64,000 nucleotides of DNA from Limnobaculum parvum. Its GTDB lineage: Bacteria; Pseudomonadota; Gammaproteobacteria; Enterobacterales; Enterobacteriaceae. Shown piece after piece: positions 1 to 8,637 of the stretch. The DNA lies in contig NZ_CP029185.2 of NCBI RefSeq assembly GCF_003096015.2, positions 3,658,501-3,722,500 of the forward strand, read 5' to 3'. A model generated the notes under the pieces. The model was given only the letters and a program-made list of their open reading frames with translations. It did not search any database and was not told where the DNA came from. The position numbers were made by a program, and so were the translations under genes. How positions within the stretch are numbered: position 1 is the first letter of the stretch; each line of letters starts with the position of its first letter.

Positions 1-1030
1 AACGATCGGCTGGCGTAATGCAATTCACTCGGGCATCCGCATATTTCATCAGATCAATCTCACCTTGCAGCGGCATCGTAACACCGCGTTTTGCCCTCTG
101 GGTCAGCACCGTGGACGTCCCTTTATGGCTCCATGAATAGTCGGGAAACGAACCCGCTCCGTAACGATCCAAAACGATATGCCCTATTTCATGAGCCGCT
201 GTCATTTTGAAATTCAACTCACAGAAGTTATTCAAGCTAGTCTGACAGGTAATATGTTTACCGTAGAACCCCTGATTATAAAAGACTTTGCGAAATCCCT
301 TCAGACTAGTAGAACGGCCAAACCGTTCGGACAGAGAGCTGATTAATTTAAAATCCGGCATGCTGGGTTTAGCATGCCGATCGGCTATCGCTGCTACGCT
401 AAATCGTCCCTGTTCGGTCTGAATACCATGACCAATGCCACCGGCTCGATGGCCGCTTCGGGACCAGTAAAACGCGACGCCCTCACAAGCCATCGCGGCT
501 AATGTTGCATAGTCGGGACAAGGGATATCACCAGCCCGACCTCTGGAACCGCCATCGGAGAAACTAAGGCGCATCAGTACATCAACATGACGATTTATCC
601 GATCAACCTGTACATCAACCCAATGGACATGTTGTGCTTTCCCCTGAAATGGATATTCAATGGTAAAACGCGCTGAGGCACAGAAGGCGACCAGCCGCAG
701 GCGAAGATCGGGATGCTTGAGGATTCGTGTATCCAGTATCCCGGCATCGCTATAACCATCCCAGTACCATATATGGCAACCAGAAGATAGGAAACGGCGG
801 GTATCCTGCTCGCGATATATCAGTTGGTCACCCACAGTAATCTCTAACGATAAAGATTCGGCTACGATGCCACTGTTTTCAATGCAAAAGCCTACTTTCT
901 TTTGGTCGGTTGCATTAACCCGAGAGAACGCAGGAATATTCAAAGGCGTAATGACATGAGGGTCGGATAGCCTGATGCGATAGTTCAATGACTGAGCCAA
1001 ACTATCATCCTGCGTGGTTCGCGTATCCAT
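1..1030 (-). CDS. HExxH zinc metallopeptidase-like protein, C-terminus outside window
   Basis: An uninterrupted frame of 343 codons runs from an ATG at 1030 off the left edge, so the 3' end is missing. The classic metallopeptidase motif HEIGH lies at residues 280-284, followed by a conserved-looking SWSHKGTST stretch (299-307) and GEIDLMKY (323-330). The N-terminal half looks beta-rich and has a WDG motif at 90-92 in a context (WYWDGYSDAG) that I associate with FlgD-type Ig-like domains of secreted effectors. No signal peptide or membrane segment is seen. The start is uncertain: there is no good ribosome binding site, and the frame stays open upstream into rhtC. It lies 20 bp after rhtC on the same strand, where pldB or rhtB would be expected. 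A secreted toxin or effector role is my inference; the zinc-binding motif is directly visible. Confidence 0.75.
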   Translation of the reverse strand, partial: MDTRTTQDDSLAQSLNYRIRLSDPHVITPLNIPAFSRVNATDQKKVGFCIENSGIVAESLSLEITVGDQLIYREQDTRRFLSSGCHIWYWDGYSDAGILDTRILKHPDLRLRLVAFCASARFTIEYPFQGKAQHVHWVDVQVDRINRHVDVLMRLSFSDGGSRGRAGDIPCPDYATLAAMACEGVAFYWSRSGHRAGGIGHGIQTEQGRFSVAAIADRHAKPSMPDFKLISSLSERFGRSTSLKGFRKVFYNQGFYGKHITCQTSLNNFCELNFKMTAAHEIGHIVLDRYGAGSFPDYSWSHKGTSTVLTQRAKRGVTMPLQGEIDLMKYADARVNCITPADR

Positions 1031-1050
1031 CAGGCGAGTGCTATGTTGAA

Positions 1051-1683
1051 TCAGTAAAAACGAGAAGTAATCAGGTGCAATCCAAAACCAGCAAACATCG
1101 CCCCTGCGATACCGTCAATCCACTTCGCTGCGCGTTGATAACCACGGCGCATCACGGGTAGTGCAAAGATGAAGGCAACCAGAGTAAACCAAATTAACGT
1201 TTCAACCGCAATCAGAGCGAATAATCCCCAGCGTGTGCTACTAGCAATATCGTCCCCCACAAAAACGGAAAACACGCTACCAAAATAGACCAGCACTTTA
1301 GGGTTGGAGAGATTCGTAAATAACCCCCGCAGAAAAGCGTGACTATTGTGCGATGTTCCTTCAGATTCAGCAGAAACATCATGCTGCTGTGGCTGAGACT
1401 TGTTAAACGCAGATCTCAGTAAACAAAACCCCATCCAGCACAAATAAACACCGCCACACATAACAATCAGATTGTGCAGCCAAGCCATCTGTTGCAGTAA
1501 AATATGAAGTCCTAATAACGCAATAGCCGCCCATACCATAATACCGCTCATAATACCGATTGCGGCATACACGGCTTCCCGCCGCGATCGGCTAACGGCA
1601 GTTTGCGACACAAAAAAGAAATCGGGTCCGGGTGAAACCAGCGCCACTAGCTGGACCACCGCAACGGTTAAAAATAGCGTCAT
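1051..1683 (-). CDS. rhtC: Threonine efflux protein RhtC (LysE family)
   Basis: 210-residue inner-membrane exporter of the LysE/RhtB family; RhtC exports L-threonine using the proton gradient. The sequence is hydrophobic throughout with about six membrane spans. The family signature SPGPDFFFV is at residues 17-25, and the following SQTAVSRSR segment is nearly identical to E. coli RhtC (206 aa). An upstream extension to 1749 is possible, but the ATG at 1683 gives the family N-terminus MTLFLTVAV and has an AGAG-type ribosome site. In E. coli rhtC follows recQ directly; here a deacetylase gene sits between them and 127 bp separate it from that gene. Confidence 0.93.
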   Translation of the reverse strand: MTLFLTVAVVQLVALVSPGPDFFFVSQTAVSRSRREAVYAAIGIMSGIMVWAAIALLGLHILLQQMAWLHNLIVMCGGVYLCWMGFCLLRSAFNKSQPQQHDVSAESEGTSHNSHAFLRGLFTNLSNPKVLVYFGSVFSVFVGDDIASSTRWGLFALIAVETLIWFTLVAFIFALPVMRRGYQRAAKWIDGIAGAMFAGFGLHLITSRFY

Positions 1684-1810
1684 GGGAGTTCTCTTTAAAT
1701 TTTCAGAAAAACGGGATATTGAAATAATAGAAAACAGCAGCAGCGGCAATCACGCCACTGCGGCTAAGCAATCCATTGTACTCTTTGGCGAAAAAGATGA
1801 CAGTCTGGCT

Positions 1811-2932
1811 TCATTGGATTTTAGTCATCTCACCACGGCGGCAATCTTGCCAGGTAACACCTGCGTTATGCATTAAGGAGTACAAATAATCAACGGAAGC
1901 AGGAGCCTTTGTATGTACATCATGGAAAAGGATAATGCCTTTACGCCAGAGTAACATTAACGTGAGTACCCGATCGCTGGCCTGCTGCGTATTCACTTTC
2001 TGGCTCCAATCCTGAGAGTCAATATTCCATAGCACTACCGGGACCCGGTATTGACGGAAAAAGCCCTCACTGTCGGCCCGACGCTGACCATAAGGAGGAC
2101 GGAAGCTGGATGAATAGCTATCGGGAACGGCTTTACTAATCAAATTTAAACTTTCCAGCACCGAATTTTGCCAATCTGCCCAAGTGGCATGCGATTTATG
2201 CTGCCAACCGTGTGAGCCAACACATTGGCCCTGATACAGCTCCATCAGCTGTTCTTTTGACTGCTGCTGTAAACGACGCTGAAAACTTTCTCCCAAAACG
2301 AAGAAATAAGCATGTAATTGATGTTGGTTAAGCGTATTTATAAGTCGATCGGTGCTGCCGTTCTCCGGGCTGGGGCCATCATCAAATGTCAAAACAAACT
2401 GACGGTCAGCAAAGCGTTCTCCCGTCACTTCATTATCAGAGAAAGTTGAGATTTCACTGCTGGTTTTAGGAAACAGAGCCGCCAGCCGCAGTTGTTCCAC
2501 CACATAGATGCGATGAAAAGCCATCCGCACAGGAGATATATTAGCCTTTTGAACTAACTGACGAAATTTATCGACGGTCAACTCTTCGACAACACGAGTC
2601 TCCGTATCTTGTGCAAGAGAGAGATTGGCTAACTGATAGTTTTTAGCCAAGCGCTGCCAAAAGTGCTGACGTACCTTATCCATCGATTTAATATCAATTC
2701 TCTTAGCAGGCAAAGATAGCTTTTCTGGCAGTTGCGACTCCGGTATCGATTCGCTTTCCAGCAGCGCTTTAGCAAACGCTAAGATCTCTAACTGAGATGC
2801 TCTGTCGAAGCTAGCACTGTCGATAATTTCAGCATCAGCTAGTTGACTGCGATCGATCACAGCCATTGACTGAGGTCCTGCAGCTATCAGGTTAAAACTG
2901 ATTAACCCAATGAGTAAAATAAGTTTTCTCAT
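1811..2932 (-). CDS. Exported polysaccharide deacetylase (NodB domain)
   Basis: 373-residue carbohydrate esterase family 4 protein, predicted to remove N- or O-acetyl groups from a polysaccharide in the periplasm or outside. A short signal peptide (MRKLILLIGLISFNLIAAG) opens the protein. Residues 20-170 are a family-unspecific spacer. The NodB domain has all five motifs: TFDDGP (182-187), H241 and H245 in SHGWQHKSH, RPPYG (278-282), DSQDW (305-309) and LFHD (335-338). The metal triad Asp185/His241/His245 and the catalytic Asp184 are intact. It starts 11 bp after recQ ends, with GAGG eight bases before the ATG, so it is probably cotranscribed with recQ. This gene is absent between recQ and rhtC in E. 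coli. The substrate is not predictable from the sequence. Confidence 0.9.
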   Translation of the reverse strand: MRKLILLIGLISFNLIAAGPQSMAVIDRSQLADAEIIDSASFDRASQLEILAFAKALLESESIPESQLPEKLSLPAKRIDIKSMDKVRQHFWQRLAKNYQLANLSLAQDTETRVVEELTVDKFRQLVQKANISPVRMAFHRIYVVEQLRLAALFPKTSSEISTFSDNEVTGERFADRQFVLTFDDGPSPENGSTDRLINTLNQHQLHAYFFVLGESFQRRLQQQSKEQLMELYQGQCVGSHGWQHKSHATWADWQNSVLESLNLISKAVPDSYSSSFRPPYGQRRADSEGFFRQYRVPVVLWNIDSQDWSQKVNTQQASDRVLTLMLLWRKGIILFHDVHTKAPASVDYLYSLMHNAGVTWQDCRRGEMTKIQ

Positions 2933-2942
2933 GCAAACACCT

Positions 2943-4772
2943 CTAATCAGGACTGACTAAATGATCGCGGATTAGCGTCAGGAAAGGGTGTCCAAAACGC
3001 TCTAACTTGCGGTAGCCGACACCGTTTACTGACAACAACTCACTTTCACGGGTTGGCTGTTGCTCCGCCATCTCCAACAATGTTGCATCGTTAAATACCA
3101 CATAGGGAGGAATATTCTCTTCATCAGCAATAGATTTACGCAGCTTACGCAATTTAGCAAATAGCTGACGATCATAATTGCCAGCAAAACTCTTGGTTGC
3201 CGCACTACTGCGTGATTTGAGATTAAGCAGCCTTGGCACAGCCAACTGTAATGAATTCTCCCCCCGCAAAACGGGACGGGCAGCTTCGGTCAATTGAAGC
3301 GCTGAAAATTGGGCAATATTTTGCGTCAAAAGACCCAGATGAATCAGTTGACGTAATACGCTAATCCAGTGTTCGTGGCTCTGATCTTTACCGATACCGT
3401 ATACTGGCAGCTTATCATGCCCTAATTCACGAATTCGGGTGTTATTTGCACCGCGCAGAATTTCAGCAATATAGCCAACACCAAAGCGTTGACCTACCCG
3501 ATAAACACAAGAGAGGGCTTTTTGAGCATCCACTAAACCGTCATATTGTTTAGGCGGATCAAGACAAATATCGCAGTTACCACAAGGCTGCTGTTTACTT
3601 TCGCCAAAGTAGTTAAGCAGCACCAGACGACGGCAAGTCTGCGCCTCCGCAAAAGCATTCATTGCATTCAATTTGTGGCGTTCAATATCCTGCAACGCGC
3701 CCTGAGGTTTTTCATCCAAACAACGGCGCAACCAAGCCATATCGGCCGGGTCATAAAATAGTACCGCTTCCGCAGGTAGGCCATCCCGGCCTGCTCGCCC
3801 AGTTTCCTGATAGTAAGATTCAATATTGCGGGGAATATCGAAGTGCACCACAAAACGCACATTAGGCTTATTGATACCCATACCAAACGCCACCGTCGCC
3901 ACCACGATTTGCAGATCGTCACGCTGGAAGGCTTCCTGCACCTGCTCCCGACTCTCATTGTCCATACCCGCATGATAGGCCGCAACGCTGAGTCCTTTCG
4001 CTTTGAGCCTGTTGGCGGCTTCTTCCACTTTCTTACGACTATTACAGTAAATAATGCCGCTTTTACCGCGCTGATCCTGAACAAAGCGCTGTAGCTGATC
4101 GGTTGGTTTAAATTTTTCTATCAGGGTATAGCGGATATTGGGACGATCAAAACTGCTGATATTAATCAGAGGATCGCGCAAATCTAACAGACGAATAATA
4201 TCCTGACGCGTGGTTTCATCTGCCGTTGCCGTCAGTGCGATGAATGGCAGGTCAGGAAAATGTTGTCGTATGGAGCCAAGAGCGCGATATTCAGGACGGA
4301 AATCGTGCCCCCACTGGGAAATACAGTGGGCTTCATCAACTGCCAGCAGGGTTGGGTTCCAACCACTAAGCTGCTCAAGGAAGTTATCCATCATCAGCCG
4401 TTCTGGCGCAACGTACAGCAGCTTAATTTGCCCGTTGCGACAGGCAGAGATCACTTCATACTGTTGTTCACGGGTTTGGCTGGAGTTAAGGCAACCGGCA
4501 GAAACACCATTGGCACGCAGTTGGTCGACCTGGTCTTTCATCAGAGAAATCAGTGGAGACACCACCAATGTCATTCCGTCCAGCAGCAGCGCTGGTAACT
4601 GATAACATAATGATTTACCACCGCCCGTTGGCATTACCACCAAACAGTCACGACCAGATACCGCCTCGAGGACTATCTCCTGCTGCCCGGGACGAAACTG
4701 ATGATAGCCAAAGGTGTCACGTAATACCTGTGCGGCTAAAGGTTCTGTATTAATAACGACCGCAGTTGACAC
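2943..4772 (-). CDS. recQ: ATP-dependent DNA helicase RecQ
   Basis: 609 residues, the same length as E. coli RecQ, a 3'-5' superfamily 2 helicase acting in RecF-pathway recombination and fork repair. Visible features in order: Walker A TGGGKS (49-54), DEAH box (146-149), helicase C domain with QETGRAGRDG (322-331), zinc site Cys380/Cys397/Cys400/Cys403, winged helix, and a C-terminal HRDC domain (about 530-605). The start is GTG at 4772, preceded by AGGGG at six-base spacing. Upstream there is no pldA or yigI, unlike E. coli; a 350-bp gap leads to divergent rarD. Confidence 0.97.
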   Translation of the reverse strand: MSTAVVINTEPLAAQVLRDTFGYHQFRPGQQEIVLEAVSGRDCLVVMPTGGGKSLCYQLPALLLDGMTLVVSPLISLMKDQVDQLRANGVSAGCLNSSQTREQQYEVISACRNGQIKLLYVAPERLMMDNFLEQLSGWNPTLLAVDEAHCISQWGHDFRPEYRALGSIRQHFPDLPFIALTATADETTRQDIIRLLDLRDPLINISSFDRPNIRYTLIEKFKPTDQLQRFVQDQRGKSGIIYCNSRKKVEEAANRLKAKGLSVAAYHAGMDNESREQVQEAFQRDDLQIVVATVAFGMGINKPNVRFVVHFDIPRNIESYYQETGRAGRDGLPAEAVLFYDPADMAWLRRCLDEKPQGALQDIERHKLNAMNAFAEAQTCRRLVLLNYFGESKQQPCGNCDICLDPPKQYDGLVDAQKALSCVYRVGQRFGVGYIAEILRGANNTRIRELGHDKLPVYGIGKDQSHEHWISVLRQLIHLGLLTQNIAQFSALQLTEAARPVLRGENSLQLAVPRLLNLKSRSSAATKSFAGNYDRQLFAKLRKLRKSIADEENIPPYVVFNDATLLEMAEQQPTRESELLSVNGVGYRKLERFGHPFLTLIRDHLVSPD

Positions 4773-4942
4773 CTTAATCCCCTGTTACTTTTATTGGTGG
4801 GTATTTTAGGCTCATTCATGTCATTTGTCGTCCCTCGAAAAGGGGAAAAAGGCAGATAACTGATAAAAGGCAGGCTATCTCGCAATCTTCAGTGCAAACG
4901 CGCTCTTTTTCTGCAAATTCTCCGATCTTTCCTAGCATTTAC

Positions 4943-4971
4943 CCATAATAATAACAAGGTTATTATTATGG
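4943..4971. repeat. Perfect 13-bp inverted repeat in recQ-rarD intergenic region
   Basis: The arms 4943-4955 and 4959-4971 (CCATAATAATAAC / GTTATTATTATGG) are perfectly complementary with a 3-base centre. No T tract follows on either strand, so it is not a standard terminator. It lies near the middle of the 4773-5122 gap between divergent recQ and rarD, where an operator could act on both promoters. I see no gene in the remainder of this gap. Confidence 0.7.
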
Positions 4972-5122
4972 AGTGCATATTATCCCACCCGATATTAATT
5001 AAGTATTTCCTCTTATTTAAAACACATTTATCCTATAAGTCATATCAATTTTAGACATAAAAAAACGCCAAAATGGAGTACACTGGCAAATTCTATTTTG
5101 AGCGTTCAGTACAAGGTATTTC

Positions 5123-6010
5123 ATGGAATCGCAGCAGACTCGTCAGGGTATTTTATTCGCTTTAGCCGCTTACTGTATTTGGGGAATTGCTCCGGCCTAC
5201 TTTAAGCTAATCGATTATGTACCTGCCAATGAGATACTGACACATCGGGTTATCTGGTCATTTTTCTTTATGATATTGCTGATTAGTATCAGTCGGCAGT
5301 GGAATACTGTACGTCAAGCCTGCCGAAATAAAACTAAATTATTATTACTGGCCGTTAGTGCAATATTAATTGGTAGTAATTGGCTAACGTTTATCTGGGC
5401 AGTCAATAATCACCATATGCTGGAAGCCAGTATGGGATATTTTATTAACCCATTGGTTAACGTGTTGCTTGGCGTGTTATTTCTTAGCGAACGTTTTCGT
5501 CGTATGCAGTGGATCGCAGTAGCGCTGGCCTTCAGTGGCGTCGCTATCCAGCTCTGGCAATTTGGTTCTATTCCTTATATCAGTCTGACCCTCGCGTTTA
5601 CCTTTGGTATATATGCGTTAGTGCGTAAAAAAATTGGCGTTGATTCACAGACCGGCATGTTAATTGAAACCCTATGGCTTCTGCCAATCGCGGCAATCTA
5701 TCTGTTTTTCATTGCGGATACAGCGACCAGTCACCTGAGCCAAAACTCAATGTCACTGAATTTGCTGTTGGTTGCTGCGGGCGTTGTCACCACCATTCCC
5801 CTACTCTGCTTCACCGCTGCGGCTACCAGGCTACGTTTGTCCACCTTAGGCTTTTTCCAATATATCGGTCCAACCCTGATGTTTGTGCTAGCAACCGCAT
5901 TTTATGGTGAAACCATCGGTAAAGATAAGCTGATTACATTCGGCTTTATATGGGTAGCACTGATTATCTTTGTGCTTGATGCCCTGTATTATCAACGCAA
6001 ATTACGTTAA
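5123..6010 (+). CDS. rarD: RarD, EamA-family transporter
   Basis: 295-residue inner-membrane protein with about ten hydrophobic spans arranged as two EamA/DMT repeats. The N-terminus (GILFALAAYCIWGIAPAYFK) is typical of RarD proteins, which are close to 296 aa. It has been linked to chloramphenicol sensitivity in Pseudomonas, but its natural substrate is not established. ATG at 5123 follows AAGG at suitable spacing. The gene converges on the AbrB-family gene with a 4-bp overlap of coding ends. Confidence 0.93.
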   Translation: MESQQTRQGILFALAAYCIWGIAPAYFKLIDYVPANEILTHRVIWSFFFMILLISISRQWNTVRQACRNKTKLLLLAVSAILIGSNWLTFIWAVNNHHMLEASMGYFINPLVNVLLGVLFLSERFRRMQWIAVALAFSGVAIQLWQFGSIPYISLTLAFTFGIYALVRKKIGVDSQTGMLIETLWLLPIAAIYLFFIADTATSHLSQNSMSLNLLLVAAGVVTTIPLLCFTAAATRLRLSTLGFFQYIGPTLMFVLATAFYGETIGKDKLITFGFIWVALIIFVLDALYYQRKLR

Positions 6011-7068
6011 TTCTCAGCTTTTCTCGGCGCATGGCGAGAGATAAATTTCGCCATCGCTGGGCCAGTCATCAGAATACTAAATAGCCTAAGGGTCTGCATT
6101 GCCATTACGAAAGACATATCCACCCCGCTACCCGCAGCAATAATCGCCACGGTATCTAACCCTCCAGGGCTAGTTGCCAGATAAGCGGTCAGGAAATCCA
6201 TATCCAATACTTTGGTCAAAGCCAGCGCCATTAATGCACACAGTGACATTAAAGCCAGTATCGAGATAATAATTTGTGGCAGCGTCCTTAACGCCAGCAA
6301 AAAAACAGCTCGATTAAAACGTAAGCCAACACTCCAGCCGATAAAGGCATAAGCCACTGCCAGCAGCCATTCAGGTAGTTGAATGGTCAATACATCACCC
6401 GCATGCAACCCTGCACCAATTAACATCGGAAACAACATGGTACCAGAGGGAAAACGCAGGCGACGCCCTAACCAACCGGCAATAACGGCCAGCGCCAGAG
6501 TGGCGACAAAATCCCAGCCCAGTGGAGGAAACCATATCAGTTCCTGCGCAACGCTCTTTGCTTCTCCCCCCATGGCAATACGTACCACCAGTGCGGCCGA
6601 ACCAGCGACAAACAGTACCCGCAGGTATTGCATAAAAGCCACCAGCCGCACATCTGCACCATACTCTTCTGACATGGCAACCATCGCCGCCGCACCGCCC
6701 GGTGATGAGCCCCATGCTCCGGTGGTACCCGGCAAATTACTGAAGCGAACGAGCAACCAACCCGACATACCGCTGGCAAACAGCGTTGCCAGCAGAATCG
6801 AGAGAACAATCGGCCAATTTGCCGCCAGAGAGACCAAAATAGATGAGGAGAGGTTTTGAGCAATCATGCAGCCAAGAATGGCCTGTGAAGAAATAAAGAA
6901 ACGGTTATCAATGCGTACCGTCGCGCCACAGAGGCTCATGGTTACCCCTACCACCATCGGCCCAAGCAACATAGCCGCAGGGATGTGAAAATGCAGCATC
7001 ACCAGCGATAACAACAGGGAGAGAATTAACAGTATGACCCATTGAAAAATGGGAGAGCGTTCTGCCAC
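6007..7068 (-). CDS. AbrB-family inner-membrane protein
   Basis: 353-residue polytopic protein of the AbrB duplication family (E. coli AbrB is similar in size). Two homologous halves each carry a glycine/proline-rich loop: AWGSSPGGAAAMVAM (about 118-132) and LATSPGGLDTVAII (about 298-311). It is often annotated as a regulator or as ammonia monooxygenase; the hydrophobic sequence supports neither, and its function is unknown. The start is GTG at 7068 with AGGA about ten bases upstream. It occupies the place of yigF/yigG between rarD and corA in E. coli. Confidence 0.88.
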   Translation of the reverse strand: MAERSPIFQWVILLILSLLLSLVMLHFHIPAAMLLGPMVVGVTMSLCGATVRIDNRFFISSQAILGCMIAQNLSSSILVSLAANWPIVLSILLATLFASGMSGWLLVRFSNLPGTTGAWGSSPGGAAAMVAMSEEYGADVRLVAFMQYLRVLFVAGSAALVVRIAMGGEAKSVAQELIWFPPLGWDFVATLALAVIAGWLGRRLRFPSGTMLFPMLIGAGLHAGDVLTIQLPEWLLAVAYAFIGWSVGLRFNRAVFLLALRTLPQIIISILALMSLCALMALALTKVLDMDFLTAYLATSPGGLDTVAIIAAGSGVDMSFVMAMQTLRLFSILMTGPAMAKFISRHAPRKAEN

Positions 7069-7196
7069 GGTGACATATCCTGATAACTAATGCAGCGGAG
7101 ACAGAGCCAACAAGAGCGTTAAAACTGAATGACCGCCGATTGATATAAAGTGATTTTATACCAATCAAGCGATAATTCTTTGACAAAACCGAGGTA

Positions 7197-8147
7197 TCAG
7201 AGCCAATTGCGGCGTTTAAAGTAAAAATAAGGGGCCAGTGCTGCACAGAACATCAGGCCAATGGCCGCCGGATAACCAAATGACCAGTCCAGTTCAGGCA
7301 TAAACTTAAAGTTCATGCCGTAACTTGATGCCACCAGCGTTGGCGGTAGGAACACCACGGATACCACCGAGAAGATCTTGATGATGCGGCTTTGTTCGAT
7401 ATTGATAAAACCCATCGCCGCCTGCATCAAGAAGTTGACCTTCTGGAACAGCGACTCATTGTGAGGCAGCAGAGATTCAATATCTCGCAATACTTCACGC
7501 GCCTGATCCAACTGGTTGCTCGGTAACCGTGCTTTACGCACCAGGAAATTTAACGCCCGCTGGCTATCCATCAAACACAGACGCACTTTCCAGCCGGTAT
7601 CTTCCAGCTCGGCCAATGTAGACAGCGCTTCGTCATAGCCATCTCCAGGATGCCCTTCCATAATAATTCGGCTCAACGCTTCCAAATCGCTGTAAATATT
7701 CTCGATTTCATCGGCTAACTGCTCAATTTTAGTCTCGAACAGATCTAACAGCAGCTCGTAGGCATTACCATCGATCATCGCCCGATTACGGGCACGCATC
7801 CGGTAGAGTCGGAAAGCGGGTAGGTCACGTTCACGCAGAGTAAATAAACGACCGTCGCGAATAGTAAATGCCACCGTCGCGTTACCACCACGGTCTTCCG
7901 CGTCTTCGTAATAAAAGAAGGAGTGAATGTGCAGGCCATCTTCATCTTCGAAGAAACGAGCCGATGCCTCAATGTCATCCAGTTCTGGACGGGTTGCCAA
8001 TGACTGGCCGAGTTCTTCCTGAACGCGTTCCCGTTCTTCATCCTCTGGTTCCACCAGATCGACCCATACAGACGAGGCCAGATTATCGCCCTCATCTAAC
8101 TCTAAACGAGATAAGCGGCAATGATTTAGTTGAAATGCGCTTAGCAT
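7197..8147 (-). CDS. corA: Magnesium/cobalt transporter CorA
   Basis: 316 residues, identical in length to E. coli CorA, the pentameric inner-membrane Mg2+ channel that also passes Co2+ and Ni2+. A long cytoplasmic domain with acidic patches is followed by two C-terminal membrane spans; the selectivity motif YGMNF lies at the end of the first, and the protein ends in the basic FKRRNWL tail. The frame extends upstream to 8195, but the ATG at 8147 gives the family N-terminus MLSAFQL and follows GAGGG. Confidence 0.97.
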   Translation of the reverse strand: MLSAFQLNHCRLSRLELDEGDNLASSVWVDLVEPEDEERERVQEELGQSLATRPELDDIEASARFFEDEDGLHIHSFFYYEDAEDRGGNATVAFTIRDGRLFTLRERDLPAFRLYRMRARNRAMIDGNAYELLLDLFETKIEQLADEIENIYSDLEALSRIIMEGHPGDGYDEALSTLAELEDTGWKVRLCLMDSQRALNFLVRKARLPSNQLDQAREVLRDIESLLPHNESLFQKVNFLMQAAMGFINIEQSRIIKIFSVVSVVFLPPTLVASSYGMNFKFMPELDWSFGYPAAIGLMFCAALAPYFYFKRRNWL

Positions 8148-8286
8148 AGCGTCATCCCTCTTTTGCAGTGGAGATACAGACAACGCATTGAACAATCTGA
8201 CATGATGGCAAAAGCCATATCAATCAGACCTAGATTAGATCCAGCTCATAGCGACGGGATAAAATAAGAAGTCGCTGACAACCACG

Positions 8287-8314
8287 AAGGCTATCAGCAA
8301 AAAGGGATAGCCTT
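8287..8314. repeat. Hairpin upstream of corA
   Basis: Arms 8287-8295 (AAGGCTATC) and 8306-8314 (GATAGCCTT) are perfect 9-bp complements with a 10-base loop. No T run follows on either strand. It lies between corA and uvrD, next to the end of a possible gene remnant. Function unknown. Confidence 0.5.
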
Positions 8315-8519
8315 AGAAGTTGAACTTAATTAAAAGATCATTGAGCCAGTATCGACTGGGAATGTCCAAAGCTGTTGCCCCCATAGGAAAATAGTGCGCG
8401 CATGTTACGCCTTCGGGAAAAACTCTGTCAACTATTGGAAAGTATTTATTGTTTATTTTCGCACCAAATACGGCTAATCGTCGGGCCAAGCTCAACGCTC
8501 TCAGAAATTGGGTCTGTGC
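8313..8519 (-). pseudogene. Possible gene remnant between uvrD and corA
   Basis: A frame of 68 codons is open from 8519 to a TAA at 8313. Its middle reads like real protein (for example FPIVDRVFPEG and YFPMGATALDIPSRYWLN), but there is no convincing start: candidates are CTG at 8504 and TTG at 8495, neither with a ribosome site. A perfect hairpin overlaps the upstream end. I do not recognise the family. A decayed C-terminal fragment is the simplest reading; a chance frame cannot be excluded. Confidence 0.25.
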
Positions 8520-8535
8520 TCAGGCGGGCACAGAC
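8512..8535. repeat. 8-bp perfect hairpin at edge of possible remnant
   Basis: Arms 8512-8519 (GTCTGTGC) and 8528-8535 (GCACAGAC) flank an 8-base GC-rich loop. There is no T tract on either strand. It could be a transcript hairpin after uvrD or a scar of the element that left the neighbouring remnant. The remainder of the 8148-8637 gap shows nothing I can name. Confidence 0.5.
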
Positions 8536-8637
8536 TTAGTATGAGTACGATGCTTTACAACCAAAATATTCGCTACTATTTAGTGAATAGCGTTTAGCCT
8601 ACATGAATAAGCCAATGCATATCAATTCATTAGATAA

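Noticed and set aside
1682..1876. Plus-strand 64-codon frame between rhtC and the deacetylase gene
   Set aside because: Overlaps the start of rhtC and the end of the deacetylase gene on the opposite strand and resembles nothing known.
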